From positions 1 through 21,031 of the forward strand of contig JADCGM010000218.1 in NCBI GenBank assembly GCA_020249025.1: a stretch of DNA of 21,031 nt, written 5' to 3'. The first letter of the stretch is position 1, and every line of letters begins with the position of its first letter. A program made the translations under genes and the position numbers. This document shows positions 15,104 through 20,880 of the stretch, in pieces. The notes below the pieces were generated by a model that saw nothing but the letters and a program-made list of their open reading frames with translations, did no database searches and was not told the origin of the DNA. The stretch comes from Alphaproteobacteria bacterium (GTDB taxonomy: Bacteria; Pseudomonadota; Alphaproteobacteria; Sphingomonadales; Sphingomonadaceae).

Positions 15104-15681
15104 GCGCGTGCCTCCAGGTCTGCGAGGAGTTCGTCCGCAAGCACATCGAGCGTCTTGCGGAAGGGTTTGGTTGTACCCAGCCCTCTTGCGAGCACGAGGC
15201 TGCCCTGGATCAGTGCCACTCCATGTTCCGCCCGGTCACGCGCTACGGCCGGGGTACAGCCTGCTTCGGCGATGACGCTTGCCAGCGCTTCGACGAAGGC
15301 TTCGAACATTTGCCTGATCGTTGCCTTGAACGGGCTTTCTTCGCCGATCGGCGAAGAGAGCAGGTTGAGCAGGCAGGCCTGCCTGCCGCCCTGGTAAAAG
15401 GAATCGAGCTCGCTGGTCATCGCGGCGATGCGCTCGCGCGGGGTGCCCTCGCCAGCGAGCGGCTTCAGGACATGATTACCGAGCCAGCGTCCCGCTTCCT
15501 GTAAGACCTCGAGCCCCATCTGCTCCTTGCCGCCGGGAAAGCGGTGATAGAGGCTGGCCTTCTTGAGCCCTGTCGCCTCGGACAGCAGCGCAAGCGATGC
15601 GCCTTCGTAGCCGACCTCGCGAAAGGTCGCGCTCAGGCGATCGATCAGGGCATCGTTTTCTATGAGCGCCTTGCGGGCCAT
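15100..15681 (-). CDS. TetR/AcrR-family regulator (GST-linked)
   Basis: This 193-aa regulator has an N-terminal TetR helix-turn-helix (GYEGASLALLSEATGLKKAS then LYHRFPGGKEQM, about 24-55). The ligand-binding C-domain (DSFYQGGRQACLLNLLSSPI and following) has two cysteines, C103 and C141. The type resembles repressors of quinone or electrophile detoxification genes, but the ligand is not determinable. The ATG at 15679-15681 is the usual family start. It forms a two-gene unit with the GST and is divergent from the dsrE-like gene. The intergenic region carries two similar inverted repeats that are probably its own operators. Confidence 0.92.
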   Translation of the reverse strand: MARKALIENDALIDRLSATFREVGYEGASLALLSEATGLKKASLYHRFPGGKEQMGLEVLQEAGRWLGNHVLKPLAGEGTPRERIAAMTSELDSFYQGGRQACLLNLLSSPIGEESPFKATIRQMFEAFVEALASVIAEAGCTPAVARDRAEHGVALIQGSLVLARGLGTTKPFRKTLDVLADELLADLEARA

Positions 15682-15699
15682 GCGGGCGGATCTCCATAT

Positions 15700-15718
15700 T
15701 TACCGAATGATCGGTTTA
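15700..15718. promoter_or_regulatory. TetR operator O1
   Basis: The site TTACCG-AATGAT-CGGTTTA is an inverted repeat located 18 bp upstream of the tetR start. It shares half-sites and N6 spacing with O2 at 15757-15774. It probably mediates autorepression of tetR-GST. Assignment is by position and symmetry. Confidence 0.65.
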
Positions 15719-15723
15719 ATATC

Positions 15724-15752
15724 TTGACGGCGGCCTGTCTAGGTCCTAGTTC
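15724..15752 (+). promoter_or_regulatory. Possible promoter of the dsrE-like gene
   Basis: TTGACG at 15724-15729 is a good -35 box. After a 17-nt spacer the -10 position is TAGTTC (15747-15752), a poor match. Operators O1 and O2 flank it, as expected for a repressed promoter. Tentative. Confidence 0.35.
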
Positions 15753-15756
15753 AATT

Positions 15757-15774
15757 TTACCGTTCGTTCGGTAA
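15757..15774. promoter_or_regulatory. TetR operator O2
   Basis: TTACCG-TTCGTT-CGGTAA is a perfect 6-6-6 inverted repeat placed 28 bp before the dsrE-like start codon. It would let the divergent TetR repress the plus-strand genes. It matches O1 in half-site and spacing. Confidence 0.7.
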
Positions 15775-15802
15775 TGATTCACAACCAAGCAAGGAGCACC
15801 CC

Positions 15803-16180
15803 ATGAGCAAGACCGCCATCATCATTTATTCCGATCCCAAGGCCGGGTCCGAAGAAGCCCTCGGTCGCCTCTTCAACGCCCTGTTCCTTGCCTACGAGCT
15901 GAAGGAAAAGCGGCAGGAAGTCGCCATCGTGTTCCAGGGTGCCGGCACCCGCTGGCCCGCTGAACTCGTCCGCACCGATCATCCGGCCCATGCCCTGTTT
16001 GAAGCGGTCAAGGATGCCGTGGCCGGCGTGTGCGGCGGCTGCGCCGACGTCTTCGGGGCGACCGAGGATGCGCGCAAGACCGGGCTCAAGCTCGACTACG
16101 AGAAGGCGATTCCGGGAACCCCCGGGATTCTCGATATCTCGACCTACCTCGACCACGGCTACGCGCTGGTCACGTTCTGA
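15803..16180 (+). CDS. DsrE/YchN-family protein
   Basis: This is a 125-aa single-domain DsrE-like protein. Its typical first strand is KTAIIIYSDPKAGSEEALGR. It has a QEVAIVFQGAGTRWPAEL segment, then GVCGGCADVFGA with a CxxC at 77/80, and ends in an ISTYLDHGYALVTF strand. Some members of the fold carry persulfide sulfur on a cysteine; others have no known activity. The CxxC makes a thiol or sulfur-transfer role possible but unproven. The ATG is preceded by AAGGAG at a good distance. It is first gene opposite tetR-GST, downstream of operator O2. Confidence 0.85.
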   Translation: MSKTAIIIYSDPKAGSEEALGRLFNALFLAYELKEKRQEVAIVFQGAGTRWPAELVRTDHPAHALFEAVKDAVAGVCGGCADVFGATEDARKTGLKLDYEKAIPGTPGILDISTYLDHGYALVTF

Positions 16181-16187
16181 CCGGCGC

Positions 16188-16232
16188 GCCGGCGCCCGGT
16201 CTTCTCTCCCCCCGCCCAGGCCGGGCGCCGGC
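16188..16232 (+). other. Intergenic hairpin between dsrE-like and PNPOx-like genes
   Basis: A perfect 12-bp stem (GCCGGCGCCCGG at 16188-16199, complement at 16221-16232) encloses a 21-nt pyrimidine-rich loop. It begins 7 nt after the dsrE-like stop. There is no T-run, so it more likely stabilises the upstream message or attenuates than terminates. The PNPOx-like gene starts 26 nt later. Confidence 0.55.
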
Positions 16233-16257
16233 CACCTCTCCAGCAAAGGCTGCCGAC

Positions 16258-16875
16258 ATGGACCATCTGCCCCCCGTCAGCGACATCGCCTTCACCCCGA
16301 CCGTCAAACAACTCCAGGCCCGTAACGGCTCGCGCGATGCTTATGCCAAGATGGAAAGCGGCACGGGCTGGCACGATACGATAACGCCCCAACTCGCCGA
16401 GTTCATATCCCGGCAGAACAGCTTCTACCTCGCCACGGTCAATGCTGAGGGCCAGCCCTATATCCAGCATCGCGGCGGGCCACGGGGCTTCCTGAAGCGG
16501 CTCGATGACCGCACCCTCGGGATGGCGGATTACAGGGGCAACCGGCAATTCATTTCGCAAGGCAACCTGCTCGAATGCCGCAAGGCGTTCATATTCCTGA
16601 TGGACTACGCCAACCGCCGCCGGATCAAGATCTGGGGTGAGGCTTGGTTGATCGAGGGCGACGAGGCGCTGCTTCGGACCGTCATGCCCGAGGGGTATGC
16701 CGCCGCGCCCGAACGCGTGCTTCTGTTCAAGGTTTCCGCATGGGATCCGAACTGCCCTCAGCACATTCCGCGCAAGATCGATGCCGATCAAGTCGATGCC
16801 ATGCTGGCCGAACGCGACCGGGAAATCGCCGGGCTCAAAGCCGAGGTCGAACGACTGCGGAAAGGGGCGGCATGA
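16258..16875 (+). CDS. Pyridoxamine 5'-phosphate oxidase-like flavin/F420-type protein
   Basis: This 205-aa protein has a split-barrel flavin-binding fold: FISRQNSFYLATVNAEGQPY IQHRGG near 50-76 and LGMADYRGNRQFISQGNLLE near 89-108. A further strand is KIWGEAWLIEG. The C-terminus (DAMLAERDREIAGLKAEVER) is a predicted coiled coil. Annotated relatives are called PNPOx-like or flavin-nucleotide-binding; they are probably FMN-dependent reductases or oxidases and not true vitamin B6 enzymes. The ATG at 16258 is chosen because AAAGG lies about 9 nt upstream and the homologous region starts shortly after. It is probably co-regulated with the dsrE-like gene by the divergent TetR. Confidence 0.85.
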   Translation: MDHLPPVSDIAFTPTVKQLQARNGSRDAYAKMESGTGWHDTITPQLAEFISRQNSFYLATVNAEGQPYIQHRGGPRGFLKRLDDRTLGMADYRGNRQFISQGNLLECRKAFIFLMDYANRRRIKIWGEAWLIEGDEALLRTVMPEGYAAAPERVLLFKVSAWDPNCPQHIPRKIDADQVDAMLAERDREIAGLKAEVERLRKGAA

Positions 16876-17018
16876 GCCTGCCATCATGGTGGGTCTGGCC
16901 ACAAAGGCAGTCAAACACCGCACGACAGTCATGCCGGTCTGCCGATTGGTTCGCCGAACTTGTCAGGTCGACACGACTGGGCCGGGTCGATCCGGAAACC
17001 CTTGCCAGACTGCTGTAA
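16872..17018 (+). CDS. Possible small ORF (48 aa) overlapping the PNPOx-like stop
   Basis: An ATG overlaps the preceding TGA as ATGA and opens a 48-codon frame (MSLPSWWVWPQRQSN... ending RVDPETLARLL) that ends in TAA. I recognise no family. The overlap suggests translational coupling, but there is no independent ribosome-binding site and the codon use is unremarkable. It could equally be the remnant of a lost gene. Confidence 0.25.
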   Translation: MSLPSWWVWPQRQSNTARQSCRSADWFAELVRSTRLGRVDPETLARLL

Positions 17019-17183
17019 CCGGTAGGCTGCTTCCAACGAAACATGGAGGCGTGGGAACGGCACTCCATACAGAGGCACTTTTGCGCAGGCAAAACACAAG
17101 GCCAAGAAACCTGCGCAGGCCGGCCAGGCCGCCCCTCATCGGTCTGGTCGGCCGTCTGGCGGTCAGTCAGCGCCGAACTTCGA
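17019..17183. other. Gene-free convergent spacer
   Basis: Between the PNPOx-like region and the bicupin stop I see no gene. It contains the perfect palindrome CCTGCGCAGG at 17110-17119 and an additional TGCGCAGG copy at 17082-17089 that can pair with it to form a weak hairpin between the converging transcripts. Confidence 0.4.
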
Positions 17184-17900
17184 TCAAGCCAAGATTACGG
17201 CGTCGGCGAGATGGCCTGACGTGACCAGCAGCCTGGCGCCGTTCGGTCCTGCCCGGGCCACGAAAGGTTGGGAGGGCGGCAGGCGCAGCCAGGAAAGCGC
17301 GACGAATGTTTCCTGCCCCTCGGTGAAATCTCCCTCGAGGACCAGCACTTCGATCCCGCCATGCCCCCAGTTGTCAATCTCGACCCCAGGTCCCCAGGTT
17401 TCGATGCGGACGTTCTGCTTGCCATAGTTGTGCAGGGGCAGGCTCTGGATGGCGGAGCACTTCTTGCCCGCCGCTGAATCCAACCCGCTCGTGTCGATTG
17501 AAAGGGCCTGCGTGTCCTCCGGCCCGAACTGCGAGAGCTTCACGAAGATCGTCGCTCCGTCCGGCGCGCTGGGAGCATGGCGCGATCCCGGCGGATTGCG
17601 AACATAGGTTCCCGCCTTATGGGAACCCTCCTCATCGACAAAATCGCCTTCGAGGACGAAATACTCCTCGCCGCCACCATGCGTGTGTGCCGGAAACGCG
17701 CTACCTGGCGCAAATCGGACGATCGTTGTCGCGCGGGCTACCTCGCCACCGATCCGGTCAAGCATGCGTCGTTCGACACCTCCGCTCGGCGAGGCGACCC
17801 ATGCAGAAGTGGCGGCATGGCTTGCCGCGCGGCGGGTGAAATTGGCATTGATCCTCATCGCGTTTTGCCCAGACAATTCACTGGTAACGATTTCTGCCAT
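17184..17900 (-). CDS. Bicupin, ChrR-like cupin domain protein
   Basis: This 238-aa protein has two cupin barrels. The first carries FPAHTHGGGEEYFVLEGDF near 68-86, a full metal-site signature of the ChrR-type cupin (His-x-His and Glu), plus RNPPGSRHAPSAPDG with the fourth His. The second (RIETWGPGVEIDNWGHGGIE to LVLEGDF) has fewer ligands and may be structural. ChrR itself is an anti-sigma factor that senses singlet oxygen; the N-terminal zinc-binding anti-sigma domain is absent here, so this is an enzyme- or sensor-like cupin. The ATG at 17898-17900 is used; an upstream ORF extension runs into the DUF1348 gene. It is last gene of a three-gene minus-strand unit, 32 bp after the DUF1348 gene. 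Confidence 0.82.
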   Translation of the reverse strand: MAEIVTSELSGQNAMRINANFTRRAASHAATSAWVASPSGGVERRMLDRIGGEVARATTIVRFAPGSAFPAHTHGGGEEYFVLEGDFVDEEGSHKAGTYVRNPPGSRHAPSAPDGATIFVKLSQFGPEDTQALSIDTSGLDSAAGKKCSAIQSLPLHNYGKQNVRIETWGPGVEIDNWGHGGIEVLVLEGDFTEGQETFVALSWLRLPPSQPFVARAGPNGARLLVTSGHLADAVILA

Positions 17901-17932
17901 CGTCGCATCTTTCGTCTTGAATTCCGGGATGG

Positions 17933-18397
17933 TTACAGGCCGAGTTCCGACAGGCCGGGGTGATCGAGCGGTCGCGGCCCCAACGGCCAATGGAACTTGC
18001 GTTCATTTTCGCCGATCGGCAGATCGTTGATGCTGGCGAAGCGCCGGCGCATCAGGCCCTCGGCATCGAATTCCCAGTTCTCGTTGCCATAGGAACGGAA
18101 CCAGTTGCCGGAATCGTCATGCCATTCGTAGGCAAACCGGACCGCGATGCGATTGCCGGCAAAGGCCCAGATCTCCTTGATCAGGCGGTAGTCGAGTTCG
18201 CGTAGCCACTTGCGCGTCAGAAAGGCCTCGATCTCGGCGCGGCCGGCGACAAACTCGCTGCGATTGCGCCAGCGGCTGTCGGACGAATAGGCCAGAGCAA
18301 TACGCGCGGGCTGACAGGTGTTCCACGCGTCCTCGGCCGCACGGACCTTTGCGCGCGCCGTTTCCGCAGTGAACACAAAATCTACGGTATCGGGCAT
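17933..18397 (-). CDS. DUF1348 / NTF2-like family protein
   Basis: This 154-aa single NTF2-like domain is recognised by AEDAWNTCQPARIALAYSSD then SRWRNRSEFVAGRAEIEAFL (positions 21-61). KWLRELDYRLIKEIWAFAGN follows (63-82), then AVRFAYEWHDDSGNWFRSYG and NENWEFDAEGLM. The family is common in proteobacteria and has no assigned reaction; NTF2-like cavities often bind small hydrophobic ligands. The ATG at 18395-18397 has GGAGAA 7-8 nt upstream. It lies between the isochorismatase-like and bicupin genes, so it is probably part of the same TetR-controlled transcript. Confidence 0.9.
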   Translation of the reverse strand: MPDTVDFVFTAETARAKVRAAEDAWNTCQPARIALAYSSDSRWRNRSEFVAGRAEIEAFLTRKWLRELDYRLIKEIWAFAGNRIAVRFAYEWHDDSGNWFRSYGNENWEFDAEGLMRRRFASINDLPIGENERKFHWPLGPRPLDHPGLSELGL

Positions 18398-18412
18398 TGT
18401 GCTTCTCCGAAC

Positions 18413-18441
18413 GGTGGGGTCGGTCCGGGACCGGCCCCACC
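18413..18441 (-). terminator. Hairpin between isochorismatase-like and DUF1348 genes
   Basis: A 13-bp stem with one G-U pair (GGTGGGGTCGGTC at 18413-18425 with 18429-18441) and a 3-nt loop lies 10 nt after the isochorismatase-like stop on the minus strand. It ends just before the DUF1348 ribosome-binding site. No T-run follows, so it probably tunes read-through within the operon and is not a full stop. Confidence 0.5.
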
Positions 18442-18451
18442 GGGTTTGCGA

Positions 18452-19225
18452 TTACTTGTGGTGGTTTGCGCGGATCGCGGTGACGACGGTTCCAGTGTCG
18501 GCGACATGATTCGCAATCATCCGGAAATTGGCCAAAGCCGCGGCGTAGCCGTCCATGCCGGGAAGCTGGGCGGCGGCTGTCGCATCGGACACGACCATGA
18601 CCTCGAAGCCCTGCTCGATGAGCTCACGCATGTGCGCTTCGGTGCACAGGTTCGCCGACATTCCGGCGATGATGACCTTGGAAATCCCGCGCTTGCGCAG
18701 CTGGAGCACCAGGTCGTTTGTTTCGGGACCGAACACCTTGTGCGGGCTGGTCACGACGGTCTGGCCGTCATTGATGTAGTGCTTGTACTGGGCGAGCCAG
18801 TCTGCGCCGGAGCCTTCGAAGCTTTCGGTCGTCAGCGGTCCCTTGCGATCGAACATGCCGATATGGTGCATCAGCGCTTCGAGCGCTCCTTCGAAGCGCC
18901 AGCCATGGTCTGTCGGGTAGTAGTAATGCGGCGAGATGAAGACCGGCATGCCGGAGGATTTCGCGGCCGCGAACAACTGGTCGATGTGACCGATGGTGCC
19001 GTTGGCTTCTACGTTCTTTCCGACAACGCCCCAGGCGACGCCTTTGGGGCTGAGGAAGTCGTTCTGCGGATCGGTGACAAGCAGGGCCGTCTGGCCCTGA
19101 ACGATCTGGAAGCCGGGATCGGGCAGTCCATCAGCCTGGGCCGGCGCGAGGGGGGCGAGGCTGGCCAGTGCGGCCGCACCGATCAGCAGCGCCCGGCGGA
19201 ACCGGGCGGCAGCGGAGATTTTCAT
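18452..19225 (-). CDS. Exported isochorismatase-like cysteine hydrolase
   Basis: This is a hydrolase of the isochorismatase/nicotinamidase superfamily, predicted to act in the periplasm on an amide or similar bond. The 257-aa product has a signal peptide (basic MKISAAARFRR, then a hydrophobic core, cleavage likely after AQA near residue 31). The catalytic triad is complete: D52 (LLVTDPQNDF), K163 (TSPHKVFGPETN) and C194 (GMSANLCTEAHMRELIEQGF). The SPHYYYPTDHGW segment adds possible metal or substrate histidines. I use the second ATG of the ATGATG pair because AAAGGG is then 6 nt away; the first would be too close. The export of this family is less usual. It is first gene of the unit with the DUF1348 and bicupin genes, divergent from a tetR gene. 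Confidence 0.87.
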   Translation of the reverse strand: MKISAAARFRRALLIGAAALASLAPLAPAQADGLPDPGFQIVQGQTALLVTDPQNDFLSPKGVAWGVVGKNVEANGTIGHIDQLFAAAKSSGMPVFISPHYYYPTDHGWRFEGALEALMHHIGMFDRKGPLTTESFEGSGADWLAQYKHYINDGQTVVTSPHKVFGPETNDLVLQLRKRGISKVIIAGMSANLCTEAHMRELIEQGFEVMVVSDATAAAQLPGMDGYAAALANFRMIANHVADTGTVVTAIRANHHK

Positions 19226-19270
19226 CATGAACCCTTTCAAAGCTTGGAATTGGCGGGGAGAGTGTTAAAA

Positions 19271-19314
19271 GGTTTACCGATCGGTACTCTATTAGGTGTA
19301 CTGATCGGTAAACC
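19271..19314. promoter_or_regulatory. Operator region with 17-bp inverted repeat
   Basis: GGTTTACCGATCGGTAC (19271-19287) is mirrored by 19298-19314 with one mismatch, across a 10-nt spacer. The left arm contains the perfect palindrome ACCGATCGGT; the right has ACTGATCGGT. Placed 45 bp from the hydrolase start and about 108 bp from the tetR start, it is the likely binding region of the divergent TetR protein, perhaps for two dimers. The half-site TTTACCG is also used in operators O1 and O2. Confidence 0.72.
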
Positions 19315-19422
19315 CTGTCAACCCCTTTCCCTGCAATCGGGGATAAGACCGATCCAAGGCTCTGAATTTATGCTTTTAATCATCGCGGTGGATCGCATTC
19401 GGCTGATCTGGAGACCCCATTG

Positions 19423-19992
19423 ATGCGGCAAACCAAACGCGAGGAGCTTGTCGAGAAGGCGACTGCGATCTTCTATCGCAATGGTTTTCAGGCGACCGGC
19501 ATGGACAGGCTGGTGACGGAAACCGGCATCTCGAAGACGTCGATCTACAAGCACTTCAAGACCAAGGATGACCTGATCGTTGCGGCGCTGAAATCGCGCG
19601 ATGCATTCCTGCGTGGATGGCTCTTCGGCCGCATGGCACAGCTCGCTTCGACGCCACGCGAGCAATTGATCGCCATGTTTGACGCCCTGCACGAATGGTT
19701 CAATGAGCCTGATTTCCATGGCTGCATGTTCGCCAAGGCCAGTTCGGAGTATCAGGATCCTGAGCACCCCATCAACCGGGAGGCAACGGATCATGTCGCC
19801 CGCATATCTGCTCAACTCGCCGAGATTGCCGAAGAGGCAGGCTTGAACCAGCCAACCGAACTGGCTCGGCAGTTGGCGCTGCTGAAGGAAGGGGCGGTCG
19901 TCCTTGCGACGATGGGCCGAGGCGGCACGCCAGCCCTCGATGCAAAGGCTGTGGCGATCAAGCTCGTCGATGAGGCCACTCCGGACAAATGA
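19423..19992 (+). CDS. TetR/AcrR-family regulator (hydrolase-linked)
   Basis: This 189-aa regulator has an N-terminal HTH (NGFQATGMDRLVTETGISKT then SIYKHFKTKDDL, about 22-54). The C-terminal domain (MFDALHEWFNEPDFHGCMFA, 84-103) is of the type often annotated TetR_C/AcrR-like, with a single Cys at 100. The ATG at 19423 has GGAG about 9 nt upstream; a TTG immediately before it is in frame but redundant. It is divergent from the exported hydrolase operon with a strong inverted repeat between. It probably represses that operon and itself. The inducing ligand is unknown. Confidence 0.93.
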   Translation: MRQTKREELVEKATAIFYRNGFQATGMDRLVTETGISKTSIYKHFKTKDDLIVAALKSRDAFLRGWLFGRMAQLASTPREQLIAMFDALHEWFNEPDFHGCMFAKASSEYQDPEHPINREATDHVARISAQLAEIAEEAGLNQPTELARQLALLKEGAVVLATMGRGGTPALDAKAVAIKLVDEATPDK

Positions 19993-20021
19993 GGGCAGGC
20001 GCCGCGAATAATCGCCCCCCT

Positions 20022-20047
20022 GTAACCAAACGCCCAGGTCCTTCGAA
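20022..20047 (+). promoter_or_regulatory. ECF sigma-F-type promoter of the bufferin genes
   Basis: GTAACC (20022-20027) and CGAA (20044-20047) are separated by exactly 16 nt. This matches the promoter consensus I recall for the Caulobacter ECF factor sigma-F, which controls bufferin-type (DUF2282/DUF692) genes under metal stress. The first bufA start is 51 nt after the -10 box. The sigma factor gene and its membrane anti-sigma partner are not in the window and would be expected further downstream. Confidence 0.72.
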
Positions 20048-20098
20048 TTGGGTTGAGTGAGCGCACAGAGCCTCACTTCAGCTTCGAAAGGAACCATC

Positions 20099-20398
20099 AT
20101 GAAATCCACGACCGGTATCGCTGCTGCCGCCGCGACGCTCGCCGCCGCCGCCCTGCTGGCCGCTTCGCCCGCCTCGGCCGCCGGCGAGAACGCTGGCGCC
20201 AAGGAAAAGTGCTACGGCGTCGCGCTCAAGGGCCAGAACGATTGCAAGGCAGGTCCCGGCACCAGCTGCGCGGGAACCTCGACCGTCGACTACCAGGGCA
20301 ATGCCTGGAAGCTGGTGGCCGCCGGCACCTGCGTCTCGCAGGGCGGAACCCTCGAGGCCCACGCCGGCAACGCCCGGCCGGTCCCGCGTCGTAGCTGA
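20099..20398 (+). CDS. bufA1: DUF2282/BufA1-type bufferin precursor
   Basis: This is a 99-aa exported precursor of the bufferin family, ribosomally made peptides whose cysteines are modified by a DUF692 (MNIO) enzyme so that they bind copper in the periplasm. A signal peptide (MKSTTGIAAAAATLAAAALL, then ASPASA with cleavage near residue 27) precedes the core. The core has four cysteines at 38, 49, 57 and 78 (KEKCYGVALKGQNDCKAG, TSCAGTSTVDYQGNAW, GTC). The ATG at 20099 has AAAGGA upstream. The bufA2-like and bufB genes follow on the same strand. The symbol is by family; the numbering against published bufferins is mine. Confidence 0.88.
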   Translation: MKSTTGIAAAAATLAAAALLAASPASAAGENAGAKEKCYGVALKGQNDCKAGPGTSCAGTSTVDYQGNAWKLVAAGTCVSQGGTLEAHAGNARPVPRRS

Positions 20399-20419
20399 CG
20401 CATGCGAAAGGCCCTCGCA

Positions 20420-20758
20420 ATGACCAGACATCCCATCCCGCTGCCGAGTTTTGCCGCAGCGCTTGCCGGTGCGGCGATGCTCGCGGCCTGCGGTTCGGGC
20501 GGCAACTCAGCCCAGGAGCCCCGTGCCGAGGCCAATGCCAAGGGCACCGAAGTCGCGGCCAAGGAGAAGTGCTTCGGCGTGGCGCTGAAGGGCAACAACG
20601 ACTGCAAGGCCGGCCCCGGCACAACGTGCGCAGGCACTTCGACCGTCGACTACCAGGGCAATGCCTGGAAGTACGTCGACGTTGGAAGCTGCGAGACGAT
20701 GGGTGGTTCGCTGGTCGAGCGTGCCGGAAACACCCCTCCCGCCGCCCAGAAGGGCTGA
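20420..20758 (+). CDS. Second DUF2282 bufferin precursor, predicted lipoprotein
   Basis: This 112-aa paralogue of the preceding gene has core cysteines at 51, 62, 70 and 91, with exactly the same spacing (11, 8, 21). In the 44-residue core 37 positions are identical. The N-terminus differs: MTRHPIPLPSFAAALAGAAM followed by LAAC (lipobox, Cys24) and GSGGNS. This is a type II signal that predicts an acylated, membrane-anchored product with a flexible spacer (residues 25-47). The ATG at 20420 is chosen over 20402 because GAAAGG lies 8-9 nt upstream. A 33-nt identical stretch (20279-20311 and 20639-20671, offset 360) points to recent tandem duplication or gene conversion. Confidence 0.85.
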   Translation: MTRHPIPLPSFAAALAGAAMLAACGSGGNSAQEPRAEANAKGTEVAAKEKCFGVALKGNNDCKAGPGTTCAGTSTVDYQGNAWKYVDVGSCETMGGSLVERAGNTPPAAQKG

Positions 20759-20776
20759 AGCCCTCGGGTCGCATGG

Positions 20777-20880
20777 ATGCTGGCTGACATGAAACTCCCG
20801 CCAAATCTGCCCCCCTTGCCGGGAATTGGCCTGAAGCCGCAGCACTACGCCCAAGTGCTTCAGCCCATGTCAGCCAGCAT
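20777..20880 (+). promoter_or_regulatory. 15-bp inverted repeat over the bufB start codon
   Basis: ATGCTGGCTGACATG (20777-20791) ends in the bufB ATG and is perfectly complementary to 20866-20880, inside the bufB coding region. The 74-nt interval would loop out. In the mRNA this pairing would hide the start codon. A 4-codon ORF (ATGGATGCTGGCTGA, 20773-20787) ends 1 nt before the bufB ATG and could open the structure when translated. Confidence 0.5.

Noticed and set aside
17184..17900. ChrR anti-sigma factor
   Set aside because: The N-terminal zinc-binding anti-sigma domain and a partner rpoE gene are missing; only the cupin part is similar.
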